53,659 nucleotides of DNA from RI-92 sp037384645. Its GTDB lineage: Bacteria > Pseudomonadota > Gammaproteobacteria > UBA6429 > Thiohalophilaceae. This document shows, one piece after another, positions 37,079 to 45,431 of the stretch. Location: contig JARRNT010000020.1 of the NCBI GenBank assembly GCA_037384645.1, positions 1-53,659 of the forward strand. The letters are read 5' to 3'. The translations under genes were made by a program, and so were the position numbers. Numbering within the stretch: the first letter of the stretch is position 1; the number at the start of each line of letters is the position of its first letter. The notes beneath the pieces are model-generated. The model searched no databases and had not been told where the DNA came from. It worked only from the letters and a program-made list of their open reading frames with translations.

Positions 37079-38541
37079 ATGCTAACAAAAACTCTGCTTG
37101 CCGGTAGCATCGCTCTGGCAATCGCCGGCGGCTGCGCCGCCACGCCTGGCGCATATGCCGCCATGCACGGCACTGCCACCCGAACCCCCATCAAACATGT
37201 CGTGGTGATTTTCCAGGAAAACGTTTCCTTTGATCACTATTTTGCCACCTACCCCAAAGCAGCCAACCCGGCTGGCGTGCCGCAATTTATTGCCCGTCCC
37301 GGCACTCCCCAGGTCAACGGTCTTGACTCTGCACTGTTAAACCACAACCCGAACAGTGCCAACCCGTTCCGCCTGGCACGCAATGAATCACTCACCTGTG
37401 ATGAAGACCACAACTACACCCACGAGCAGCTGGCCTACGATGGCGGCCTGGTCGACAAGTTCGTCGAGCACACCACGCGTGATACCTGTTCTATGACACC
37501 ACCTTCGGTCCGTCTACACCGGGTGCGCTCAACCTGGTCTCCGGTCAGACCTGGGGTGCCATCTCTTCTGCCCCTACCACGGATACCTATGGTGCCGTGC
37601 ATACGAATGCCGACGGTGTCGGTACCGTGATCAACGACCCGAACCCGACGTATGACGACTGCTCCAGCAGCAAGTACCCGACCGTATCCATGATCGACAG
37701 CAACAAGAACGTCGGTAACTTGCTCAACGCCAGGGGTATTACCTGGGGCTGGTTCGAAGGTGGCTTTATGCCAACTGCGCGCGATGCCAACGGCAATGCG
37801 ATCTGTGGTGCGCAACACGCCAACATCGGCGGTGTCATGGTTAGCGACTACATCCCGCACCACGAACCCTTCCAGTACTACAAGTCCACATCCAACCCGC
37901 ATCACCTGCCGCCGAGCTCTGTGGCCATGATTGGCAAAACCGACCAGGCCAACCACCAGTATGACCTGAAGGATTTCTGGAAAGCCGTTGATGCTGGCAA
38001 CATGCCTGCCGTCAGCTTCCTCAAGGCCTCGGGCTACCAGGATGGTCATGCCGGTTATTCCGACCCACTGGACGAGCAGACCTTTATTGTTAACACCATC
38101 AATCGTCTGCAGAAATCCAGATACTGGAACAGCACTGCTGTGATCATTGCCTATGATGACTCGGACGGCTGGTACGACCACGTCATGCCACCGATCGTCA
38201 AGCAGTCCAGCGATCCTTCGCATGATGGCCTGATCGATGGCAGCTGTGGTTCCGTCGCCGATGGTGAACACCAGGATCGTTGTGGTTACGGTCCGCGCCT
38301 GCCGTTGCTGGTAATCTCACCCTGGGCCAGGCGTAACTATGTAGATCACAGTGTGACTGATCAGAGTTCCATTCTGCGTTTCGTGGAAGACAACTGGAAT
38401 CTGGGTCGCATCGATGGCTCTTATGACCAGCTTGCCGGTTCGCTGGATGGTATGTTTAACTTCAGGCGTCATCACGCCGATGCCCGCCTGTTCCTGAATC
38501 CAACGACAGGTGAAGCTGCCTCGCAAGACAACGACAGGTAA
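37079..38541 (+). pseudogene. Secreted acid phosphatase/phospholipase C-type phosphoesterase, disrupted
   Basis: Member of the AcpA/phospholipase C phosphoesterase family, normally a periplasmic hydrolase of phosphate esters. The start at ATG 37079 follows GGAG (37067-37070), with a signal peptide and Cys near residue 19. The metal-site motif FQENVSFDHYF (Glu 47, Asn 48) is intact. TCDEDHNYTHEQLAYDGGLVDKFVEHTT follows, but the frame then breaks near 37485-37500. It resumes one frame over as FYDTTFGPSTPGALN and runs to the stop at 38541, with later motifs such as AYDDSDGWYDHV. Compared with relatives, some 30-40 residues are missing at the break, the part with the usual MGYFDG...NYA segment. 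This is a deletion, so a simple one-base sequencing error is unlikely. Confidence 0.85.
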
Positions 38542-38560
38542 GTCTGAGGTAATAGCAGTA

Positions 38561-38592
38561 AGCAAGAGCCCCGCGTCAGCGGGGCTCTTGCT
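38561..38592. terminator. Strong bidirectional-type terminator
   Basis: A perfect 14-bp stem, AGCAAGAGCCCCGC (38561-38574) with GCGGGGCTCTTGCT (38579-38592), has a 4-base loop GTCA and is followed by TTATT. It ends the phosphoesterase transcript and sits against the stop of the convergent gene. Confidence 0.85.
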
Positions 38593-39333
38593 TTATTGCG
38601 CCAGCCATAGCTGTCTCAATTCCTGAAGCATTTCGCCCAGTTGACGGCTCCGCACCGGCGCATGCACATGCTCGTGTTGGGCAAAATGAATCTCATCGCC
38701 CTCGCTGCGGAGAAAACGGATACCCGTCTCCGCCACGGCGTTACGCAGGGCATCCAGTTCGGGATCGGGCAGCACGTGGCGGGGGTCTGCAACTACGGTC
38801 AACAAGCGGATGACTGCTAATATTGCCGGCAAATCCAGTCGCCGGGTATGCGCGCTGATCACTGCCAGCGCTCGCCATAATACCCCGTGCCGGTCGTGCG
38901 GGTGGATCAATGGCGGTGCCATGCGGCCAATGAATAACGCGTTGCTGCGTGCAAGCCAGTCCGGGTCAGGTCCGATGGATTCGAAGACCATCATCGGTTC
39001 GTGGACCAGATGTACCCCGGCCTCATTGCCACGCTCGATCTCGGCCAGTACTAACAACGCCAGGCCGCGTGCCAGGCTCTGTCCAGGTAACAAATCCAGT
39101 AGCTTTGTATTGGCATTGACATAAAGATCGATCAGCAAATCGACAAGTGGTGGTGTAATCGACCACAATGTCTGTGCCAGTTGCGTCAGCGGCTGGCTGC
39201 CGCGCAGCGCAGACCAGTGCTGTTCACATAAGGCCACAATCTGGTCCTGCAAGTCATGGCGCCGGGATTCGGGAATGTGCCCGAGAACTTGTGCCGCTGC
39301 GCCCTGAATCTGGGAAAGACTTGGTGACATCAC
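38593..39333 (-). CDS. Hypothetical protein
   Basis: 246-aa protein that I do not recognise. No signal peptide. Mostly helical by composition, with hydrophobic helices LAQTLWSITPPLVDLLIDLY and RGLALLVLAEIERG. A His-rich C-terminal part (FAQHEHVHAPVRSRQLGE) could bind metal, and DPRHVLPDPELDAL precedes it. The gene stops at the terminator stem and starts 13 bp before the stop of... the nitroreductase gene lies immediately upstream on the same strand (13-bp gap), so they are probably co-transcribed. No function can be assigned. Confidence 0.65.
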   Translation of the reverse strand: MMSPSLSQIQGAAAQVLGHIPESRRHDLQDQIVALCEQHWSALRGSQPLTQLAQTLWSITPPLVDLLIDLYVNANTKLLDLLPGQSLARGLALLVLAEIERGNEAGVHLVHEPMMVFESIGPDPDWLARSNALFIGRMAPPLIHPHDRHGVLWRALAVISAHTRRLDLPAILAVIRLLTVVADPRHVLPDPELDALRNAVAETGIRFLRSEGDEIHFAQHEHVHAPVRSRQLGEMLQELRQLWLAQ

Positions 39334-39345
39334 CTTAACTGTTGC

Positions 39346-40020
39346 TCATTGACGTCCAACGGGCATTAACAGTAAGGGCTTCCGGTCAGGCGGCAATTGT
39401 AAGACGCGCGCGACCCCCTCATCGTCAAAGGCACCGACATCGACCGTCCCCAGGCCCAGGGCCCCGGCCTGTAAAAACAGATTCTCGGCAGCATGACCGA
39501 CCTCGATATCGACATAACGCTGCGCCCGCGGTCCATATTTTTTCTCAGTCCGCGCCAGCACCGCGGTAAATACGATCACAACAGGGGCTTGTGCTACCGA
39601 AGCCTGTGACAGGGCCGCCTCGGCCAGGTCGTTGCGGATATCCCCGTCTTCGGTTTTGACCAATGCATGGCCCCCGGGCTGGTAGTGGTAAATACCCTTG
39701 CTCAGGCCGGTGACATGACTGACCACGGCATATAATTCAAGTGGATATAATGCACCGGCAGACGGTGCCGTGCGATAACCACTGCCATGAGTAATACCTT
39801 GTGCCGCCCACAACAATTGACCGAGTTGAGCCAGCGTCAGCGCCTGGTCCGAGTATTCGCGTACTGAATGCCGCCGCTGTAATAAGGCTTCAAGCGACTG
39901 CTGGCCTGACAATCCCGGTGCGGGTAACTGGATCGTTTCAGCAGCTTGCACCCTCCCTCCTCCATATGTGAATGCCGACAGCAGTAAGACTAGCGTGCCC
40001 AGCAATTGTCGATTTCCCAT
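39346..40020 (-). CDS. SagB/ThcOx-type nitroreductase-fold protein, secreted
   Basis: FMN-dependent nitroreductase-fold protein (224 aa) of the SagB/ThcOx group. Motifs: LLQRRHSVREYSDQALTLAQLGQLLWAAQG, RTAPSAGALYPLELYAVV and GHAAENLFLQAGALGLGTVDVGAFD. A signal peptide (LGTLVLLLSAFTYGG...VQA) makes it periplasmic, as in the free-standing subgroup. ATG 40020 follows GGGAGG; the longer frame from 40119 lacks any site. No thiopeptide or bacteriocin genes are nearby, so peptide oxidation is not implied. It is divergent from the kinase-RNase Z fusion gene, sharing a 97-bp promoter region. Confidence 0.9.
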   Translation of the reverse strand: MGNRQLLGTLVLLLSAFTYGGGRVQAAETIQLPAPGLSGQQSLEALLQRRHSVREYSDQALTLAQLGQLLWAAQGITHGSGYRTAPSAGALYPLELYAVVSHVTGLSKGIYHYQPGGHALVKTEDGDIRNDLAEAALSQASVAQAPVVIVFTAVLARTEKKYGPRAQRYVDIEVGHAAENLFLQAGALGLGTVDVGAFDDEGVARVLQLPPDRKPLLLMPVGRQ

Positions 40021-40117
40021 ATGAGCCTCCCTGATTTGACTCAAGGCAAAACCATTCAGGATGTTATATATATTAGTAGAGTCAATTTTATCTGCACGGG
40101 CAGGATTCGGATCCGTC

Positions 40118-42130
40118 ATGCCAGAGTTTCATCAGCGCCGCCAACTTTCTGCTTTACCGCTGGATGTTTCACACATCCTGAGTGTTATACCTCCGCATCA
40201 CCGCCGTATCTTGTTGTTTGGTCCCATGGGGGTGGGCAAATCCACGCTCGCCAGCGAGATGGCAAAAACATTGGCACAACAACAAGTGTGCTGGGGACTC
40301 AATGCCGACCCGGGCACGCCGGCCTTCGGCGTGCCCGGTGCCGTGTCCCTGGCCAGGTGGCAGGCGGACTCCTGGCAGGTCCAGGCACACGCCGCGCTGT
40401 GCAGCCTGGACGCCGGCCGTTTTCGACTCGCGCTTGTCACTGCCGCCTGCGCATTGCTGGCAGCATGTCCGGATCAGACCGTGTTGATCGATACTCCCGG
40501 CGTGGTGCGAGGCGTCGCTGGCCGGGAATTATTGCAAGCCCTGGTGGATTTACTCGAGGTAGACACGGTGCTGGCCCTGGCTGCCCTGGACCAGGCCGTA
40601 CCACTTGAACAGGAATTGTGTGCCCTTCCCGCTGACGTGTATGTCATTCACACCTCGAATAAAACCATGCGCCCCGGCAAACGTGCCCGGGCTCGCCAGC
40701 GCACAAAACAATGGGATGCCTGGCTTGCCAATGGGCACACACACCAGCTTGATATAACAGGCCTGAATCTGCTGGGGACACCACCACCGCAGGAGGAAAC
40801 GCATAGCTGGATTGGCCGGCAAGTCGCGTTACTACAGGGGAATCGCACCCTGGCGATGGGCGAAGTCCGCGCACTCGCTGATCATAGCCTTAGCCTGCAG
40901 GTCGCCGGAACTATCCAGCAAGCCGACAGCCTGTTGTTACGCGACGCACAACGCAACAGCGAAGGCTGGCTGGAAACCGCCGCACCGTTTGCCACGGAAG
41001 CCTTTCGCTATTTGCCCCCGGCCGACGTTATCCCGGCCATGGCGATCAGCGGTGGCCCGCGCCTGTACACGCGCGTCGGTGCGCTGGATGTAGCCCTGAT
41101 TAATGGTGTCTTTGGTGATCCCCTGCTGCACGTGCGCCTGCGGCATCTGCGTCGCAGCCTGTTATTCGATCTGGGCGATGGCAGTCGCCTGAGCGCACAC
41201 ATTGCCCATCAGGTCAGCGATGTCTTTATCAGTCACGCCCACTTCGATCACATCGGTGGCTTTTTATGGTTACTCCGCTCGCGCCTGGGTGACTATCCTG
41301 CCTGCCGACTCTATGGCCCGCCCGGTCTGGCCCAACACATCCAGGGGTTTATCCAGGGCATCTTGTGGGACCGGATTGCCGATCGTGGCCCGCAATTCGA
41401 GATAGTGGAACTGCACGGCGAACGACTACAGCACTTTCACCTGCAGGCAGGTCAGGGAAAACTACAGGTATTATCCACAAGCAGGATGACTGATGGAATC
41501 GTGCTGGCGCAACCCGGCTTCCGCGTGCGTGCCTGTAGTCTCGACCATCATGGCACCCCGGTGATCGCCTATGCCCTGCTGGCGGACAAACAGCTCAATA
41601 TCCGCAAGGACCGTTTACAGGCCCGTGGTCTGTCACCGGGACCCTGGCTAGATATACTCAAACAACAACTCCTGCAGGACAACACCGATGCGCTCATTCA
41701 ATTGCCCGATGGACAAACTGCCTCCGTGGCAGCACTGGCGGAGGATCTGGTGATTATCACGCCCGGCAAAAAGCTTGCTTATGCCACGGACCTGGCAGAC
41801 ACCCCGGATAACCGGTACCGCCTGATCGCCCTGGCCAAAAACGCCCACACGTTTTTCTGTGAAGCCCCATTTATGGAAACGGAGGTTGAACATGCCAGTC
41901 GCAATGGTCATTTGACGACCCGTGCCTGTGGTGAGATCGCCAGTGCGGCGGGAGTTGCGCGGCTGGTACCGTTTCATTTCTCACGTCGCTATGCCGATCA
42001 TGCGCAATCACTGTTTGAAGAAATCGAACGCTACTGTCCGCAGGTCCTGCTCCCCAAAGCGATAAAGCCCGGCACGACAACGGCGAACGACGCGCAACAC
42101 GCCCTGGAGCTCAGTGCCTTGATTGATTAG
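40118..42130 (+). CDS. Clp1/Grc3-like polynucleotide kinase fused to RNase Z-like hydrolase
   Basis: One chain of 670 aa with two nucleic-acid-processing domains. Residues about 25-230 look like a Clp1/Grc3 polynucleotide 5'-kinase: P-loop GPMGVGKST (35-43), then LNADPGTPAFGVPGAVSLA, like the DxDxGQ...PGxxSL of Clp1/Grc3, and LIDTPGVVRGVAGRELLQALV, like its NTxGWxxGxG segment. Residues about 300-670 are an RNase Z-type metallo-beta-lactamase: SHAHFDHIGG (His 373, His 375, Asp 377, His 378), LDHHGTPVIAYALL, YATDLADT, GHLTTRACGEIASAAGV and FHFSRRY, all tRNA 3'-endonuclease signatures. ATG 40118 has a weak site; 40061 has none. The two activities together suggest RNA end processing or repair (inference). 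No cell-export signal. Confidence 0.8.
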   Translation: MPEFHQRRQLSALPLDVSHILSVIPPHHRRILLFGPMGVGKSTLASEMAKTLAQQQVCWGLNADPGTPAFGVPGAVSLARWQADSWQVQAHAALCSLDAGRFRLALVTAACALLAACPDQTVLIDTPGVVRGVAGRELLQALVDLLEVDTVLALAALDQAVPLEQELCALPADVYVIHTSNKTMRPGKRARARQRTKQWDAWLANGHTHQLDITGLNLLGTPPPQEETHSWIGRQVALLQGNRTLAMGEVRALADHSLSLQVAGTIQQADSLLLRDAQRNSEGWLETAAPFATEAFRYLPPADVIPAMAISGGPRLYTRVGALDVALINGVFGDPLLHVRLRHLRRSLLFDLGDGSRLSAHIAHQVSDVFISHAHFDHIGGFLWLLRSRLGDYPACRLYGPPGLAQHIQGFIQGILWDRIADRGPQFEIVELHGERLQHFHLQAGQGKLQVLSTSRMTDGIVLAQPGFRVRACSLDHHGTPVIAYALLADKQLNIRKDRLQARGLSPGPWLDILKQQLLQDNTDALIQLPDGQTASVAALAEDLVIITPGKKLAYATDLADTPDNRYRLIALAKNAHTFFCEAPFMETEVEHASRNGHLTTRACGEIASAAGVARLVPFHFSRRYADHAQSLFEEIERYCPQVLLPKAIKPGTTTANDAQHALELSALID

Positions 42131-42584
42131 CCAGGACCCCGAGCAGTCGATCAAGAAAGGCCTGTTGTCCCTTGTATATTTTCTGCCGCGCCCGGGCTAA
42201 TGAAAACCAGTCGCCGCGGTCGACCTCCGGATACTCGCGCAGCTGGCCTGAGCCACGTGGCCATTCCAGCTCGAAGGTATTGCTCCTGAGCTGAGCGGCA
42301 TCAAAATCTGTTTGCACCGCCCAGACATGCACGATCTTCTTGCTGGCCTGCTGGAGCTGTCCCAGTGCAATGAAACCATCGTTGACCTCGAAACCGGTTT
42401 CCTCGTGAAACTCACGCATCGCCGCTGCCAGCGCTGACTCGTCGGCGTTAATTATGCCCTTGGGAATGGACCAGGCCCCGTCATCACGCCTGGCCCAGAA
42501 TGGTCCACCGGGGTGAACCAGAAAGACCTCAAGTAGCTGCGCGCGATAGCGGTAACATAATATGCCGGCACTGTGTACACTCAT
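42111..42584 (-). CDS. Nudix hydrolase
   Basis: Nudix-fold pyrophosphohydrolase (157 aa). The Nudix box G-x5-E-x7-R-E-x2-E-E-x-G is complete in GIINADESALAAAMREFHEE and the TG that follows (about residues 44-66). It belongs to the group annotated as predicted NTP pyrophosphohydrolase; substrates could be nucleotides or capped/triphosphorylated RNA, which cannot be told. ATG 42584 is chosen over GTG 42608; neither has a clear ribosome site. Its 3' end overlaps that of the convergent kinase-RNase Z gene by 20 bp. Confidence 0.88.
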   Translation of the reverse strand: MSVHSAGILCYRYRAQLLEVFLVHPGGPFWARRDDGAWSIPKGIINADESALAAAMREFHEETGFEVNDGFIALGQLQQASKKIVHVWAVQTDFDAAQLRSNTFELEWPRGSGQLREYPEVDRGDWFSLARARQKIYKGQQAFLDRLLGVLANQSRH

Positions 42585-42620
42585 GGATTCGAAGCAGGCG
42601 CTATGCACGCACGACAGCAG

Positions 42621-42863
42621 TCAGGGATTATCTGGGTCACACCCGCCTTCGCGCAACCACAGACCTCGCTGGCACTTCAATAACACGCCACTGCCACTGC
42701 AGATAAAACTGCCATCGCTGTATGTTACGTTGTTGAAATAGCAGATCGGTTTCTCCTCCACTTCCTGCGCCAGGACTTCATACTCCTCATCTTCTTCATC
42801 CAGGATGGGAGAGGTTTTGAGGTCCGGGTTAGGTGCACCGACTGATGCAGGGCTTTTAGCCAT
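42621..42863 (-). CDS. Small acidic Cys-containing protein
   Basis: 80 aa, start supported by AGGAGA before ATG 42863. An acidic N-terminal half (LDEEDEEYEVLAQEVEE) is followed by a compact part with four cysteines, CYFNNVTYSDGSFICSGSG and LLKCQRGLW...GGC. The pattern Cys-Tyr-x-Asn...Tyr-x-x-Gly...Cys...Trp resembles the DUF1496-type small proteins, a weak match. It likely folds around two disulfides or a metal. No signal peptide, so a metal-binding cytosolic protein is possible. Downstream partner is the Nudix gene. Confidence 0.6.
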   Translation of the reverse strand: MAKSPASVGAPNPDLKTSPILDEEDEEYEVLAQEVEEKPICYFNNVTYSDGSFICSGSGVLLKCQRGLWLREGGCDPDNP

Positions 42864-43035
42864 GATGCTCTCCTTTCCAGCTTGTCCAGATTCAGGTCAG
42901 CGTCTCGGTTCTGATTACAGCAGGATCCTGTGATCCAGGTGTTGACCACTTTCATTATCATAACAGAGCCATGAAACCGTAAACGCATTGCCTGCTGATA
43001 TCCTGACCCAGATCATGCATAGGACTCGAGTACGT

Positions 43036-43051
43036 ATTCATACGTATGAAT
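43036..43051. promoter_or_regulatory. 16-bp perfect palindrome upstream of oxidoreductase gene
   Basis: ATTCATACGTATGAAT is self-complementary over 16 bp and lies about 104 bp before the oxidoreductase start. It is a likely operator for an unknown dimeric regulator. Confidence 0.55.
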
Positions 43052-43154
43052 CATCGCCGTCTCTCGGGATTACAATCTTTATCTGTAACCGTCTGCCCGT
43101 TGCAGGGACATGGCCAGGCGAGGCAGTTGGGATTGTGGAACCTACATCACCGCG

Positions 43155-43739
43155 ATGACACGACATATTCTCATCATACAGGGACACCCGGATGCGAGCC
43201 GGCCACACTTCGGCCACGCGCTGGCCGATGCCTATACCCGGGGCGCACAAGCCGCTGGCCACGAAGTGAAAACCCTCAGCGTGGCCGAGCTGACGTTTCC
43301 CTTTATTCATACCTATGAAGAGTTCTATGAACAAGGACCACCTGAAATTATCCGGGATTGCCAGGATCTAATCCGCTGGGCCGATCACCTGGTCCTGATC
43401 TACCCGCTGTGGCTGGGCAGCATGCCGGCGCTGCTCAAAGGCTTTCTGGAACAGGTCTTTCGCGCCGGCTTTGCCATGAAGATCGAGAATAATGGCAGAA
43501 AGTGGACTCGCCTGCTCAAGGGCAAATCTGCACGGGTCATTATCACCATGGGGATGCCGGCCTTTGTCTATCGCTGGTATTTTGGTGCCCACAGCCTCAA
43601 AAGCCTGGAAAAAAATATTCTCAAGTTCTGTGGCATCGCGCCCATACACGAAAGCCTGGTCGGTATGGTCGAGGGCAGTCCCGCACACCGGGCACGCTGG
43701 TTAAGCAAACTGGAAAAACTCGGTAAGCAGGGGAAATAG
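43155..43739 (+). CDS. NAD(P)H dehydrogenase (quinone)-like flavoprotein
   Basis: Flavodoxin-fold NAD(P)H oxidoreductase (194 aa) of the NQO/KefF/MdaB group. Seen: ILIIQGHPDASRPHFGHALA (FMN phosphate loop), WADHLVLIYPLWLGSMPALLKGFLEQVF (the family signature, residues about 80-107) and RVIITMGMPAFVYRWYFGAHS. It would reduce quinones or similar electrophiles by two electrons. ATG 43155 begins the fold exactly; the longer frame from 43110 adds 15 residues without similarity, and no strong ribosome site marks either start. Stands alone with the palindrome at 43036 upstream. Convergent with hipA. Confidence 0.88.
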   Translation: MTRHILIIQGHPDASRPHFGHALADAYTRGAQAAGHEVKTLSVAELTFPFIHTYEEFYEQGPPEIIRDCQDLIRWADHLVLIYPLWLGSMPALLKGFLEQVFRAGFAMKIENNGRKWTRLLKGKSARVIITMGMPAFVYRWYFGAHSLKSLEKNILKFCGIAPIHESLVGMVEGSPAHRARWLSKLEKLGKQGK

Positions 43740-43778
43740 GCAGAGTAGTGCGCAGGCGCTTTGCCATGCCCGCCATGT

Positions 43779-45146
43779 TCACCCCGGCCGACAATACGCT
43801 AACAGCAACGCTCGCTCCGCCTTTACGATCGCCGCCAGCTGTTCACGCTGCCTGAGCGGCACCCTTTCCAGGGCCATGAGCTGGGCCGGGTATGATGCCG
43901 TCGCCGCCAGGGCATCCTGCACACATTGCTGGGTGCGTTTGTCGCTCAAACCAAAGTGTTTCCCCAGGCTCACAAAAAACTCACCATGGTCAACATAACC
44001 GGCGGGATCAAACGGGATCGCACTGACCAGGTTGTGTCGCGGCCAGGCCCGCATCGGCGAGGGATCATAGACCGGTGCCAGACGGCAGGCGTCAATCCCG
44101 CCCAACAGGGCAAGATTATCCAGATGCAGGTCGCCGTTACCGGTCAGCAGGGCCATGAGAATACGCCGGTATACTTGCTCCGCCGTATCGGCGGCGAGCG
44201 ACACCACGTCGCCGAGGCGCTGAATGATAGCCCCCAGCTCTTCCAGCAGCACGTCACCGGTTTCGCGAAAATGATGGTCACCGGTGGCAATCACCGAAAA
44301 CAGGGATTCCATGGGCAGCGGTTTGCCCGCCTCGCGATCAAAACGCGTCACGGCCAGAAATTGCAGTTCAGCCTGCTCAAACCGATGATAGTCCGGCACA
44401 CTAAAGCCTGCTGCACGATGCAGCTCGAGACACAGGGCCTCCAGATCCAGCAGTCCCTGATACTCAGGCGGTTCCACCTTCAACACCACGTCGCGCATGC
44501 CCGCCGTCTCCGGCGGATAAAAACCCACCGCAGGTTGAGCGGGATCAATCGAGACCAGCAGCTTGGGAATCATGCCACCCACCGACGGTGTCGGCCCCAG
44601 TGTCTGCTCCACGACCTGAGGATCAAACTCGACATTTTCGTCCAGCACGTCCCGCTTGAGCATGCGCCACAAATCGGAACGTGGCTGCGAGCTGGCAACA
44701 GGCGGGGCGTGGCTTGCGCTGGTGTCGCGCCGGTACCAGGCCTCGGCAGCCCGATCATCCACGAATACATCAATGTGGCCAATCCCGCCATGTCCCCCCA
44801 TCAACAACAATTGCCATTCGGTATCGATGCCGGGTGACGGCTCCCGGCCAAGCCGGGCACGCAACAAATCGAGATAATGCCGGCGTTGCAGGTTGCGCGG
44901 CTGGTTACCGGGTATCAGCGCCAGCAACCGCGGGAAAACGGGGATGCGTTCACTGATCGGGTAACTGACACTGTCCTCCCCCCAGATCCTGGCGTCTCCC
45001 AGCAGACAGAATCCCGACAATCCCGCCTCCAGGTAATTGCGGGTGTAGGTAAAGGCAATCCTCTCTTCCGTCAGGACCAGGTTGCCCATTTTCTGCGGCC
45101 GGCCACCGAGGCGCGTCCAGATCACGGCATGTTGCAATCTCGCCAT
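43779..45146 (-). CDS. hipA: HipA-type toxin kinase
   Basis: Ser/Thr kinase toxin of the HipBA toxin-antitoxin type (455 aa; E. coli HipA has 440). N-terminal part (about 1-110) as in HipA couple domains, with RNLQRRHYLDLLRARLGREP. The kinase core has VGGMIPKLLVS (nucleotide loop), the catalytic loop NGDLHLDNLALL (about 337-344) and YDPSPM as the metal site. Catalytic Asp and Asn are kept, so it should be active. E. coli HipA phosphorylates glutamyl-tRNA synthetase; the target here may differ. The ATG directly follows the hipB stop, so the pair is tightly coupled. Four palindromes precede the operon. Confidence 0.92.
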   Translation of the reverse strand: MARLQHAVIWTRLGGRPQKMGNLVLTEERIAFTYTRNYLEAGLSGFCLLGDARIWGEDSVSYPISERIPVFPRLLALIPGNQPRNLQRRHYLDLLRARLGREPSPGIDTEWQLLLMGGHGGIGHIDVFVDDRAAEAWYRRDTSASHAPPVASSQPRSDLWRMLKRDVLDENVEFDPQVVEQTLGPTPSVGGMIPKLLVSIDPAQPAVGFYPPETAGMRDVVLKVEPPEYQGLLDLEALCLELHRAAGFSVPDYHRFEQAELQFLAVTRFDREAGKPLPMESLFSVIATGDHHFRETGDVLLEELGAIIQRLGDVVSLAADTAEQVYRRILMALLTGNGDLHLDNLALLGGIDACRLAPVYDPSPMRAWPRHNLVSAIPFDPAGYVDHGEFFVSLGKHFGLSDKRTQQCVQDALAATASYPAQLMALERVPLRQREQLAAIVKAERALLLAYCRPG

Positions 45147-45431
45147 TTAGTCCGACTTTTCCGCAGGCTGACGGGTGGAACGCAGGAAGGTCCCGGCCTT
45201 GATGGCATCGACCGCCTGCGGGGAGGCCTGCCGGGGGCGCAGCACCAGCTGTAAATCCAGTTGGTTAGCTAACTCAGACAGGGTGGAGGCCCGGATATCA
45301 CCACGGTGCTTGGCCTTGCTCAGGCCCACGGCACTCAGTCCGGCCCGCTGCGCCAGCTCGGCCTGGGACAGGCCCTGGGCACGGGCAGCCTCGATAATCT
45401 GCGCAATGAGCTTTTCGATGGATTTTGACAT
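45147..45431 (-). CDS. hipB: HipB-type antitoxin (XRE helix-turn-helix)
   Basis: Antitoxin and autorepressor (94 aa). The helix-turn-helix is clear in GLSQAELAQRAGLSAVGLSKAKHRG near residues 20-45, followed by RASTLSELANQLDLQLVL. A C-terminal tail of about 25 residues (SPQAVDAIKAGTFLRSTRQP) would contact the toxin. The stop TAA abuts the hipA ATG. The start codon itself overlaps the first of four TTAAAC-type palindromes, which are the probable binding sites of this protein. TATAAT on the minus strand at 45470-45475 is a good -10 element for the operon. Confidence 0.92.
   Translation of the reverse strand: MSKSIEKLIAQIIEAARAQGLSQAELAQRAGLSAVGLSKAKHRGDIRASTLSELANQLDLQLVLRPRQASPQAVDAIKAGTFLRSTRQPAEKSD

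Noticed and set aside
39346..40020. SagB-like protein as part of a bacteriocin cluster
   Set aside because: It is a secreted free-standing nitroreductase-fold protein with no SagC/SagD or precursor genes nearby.
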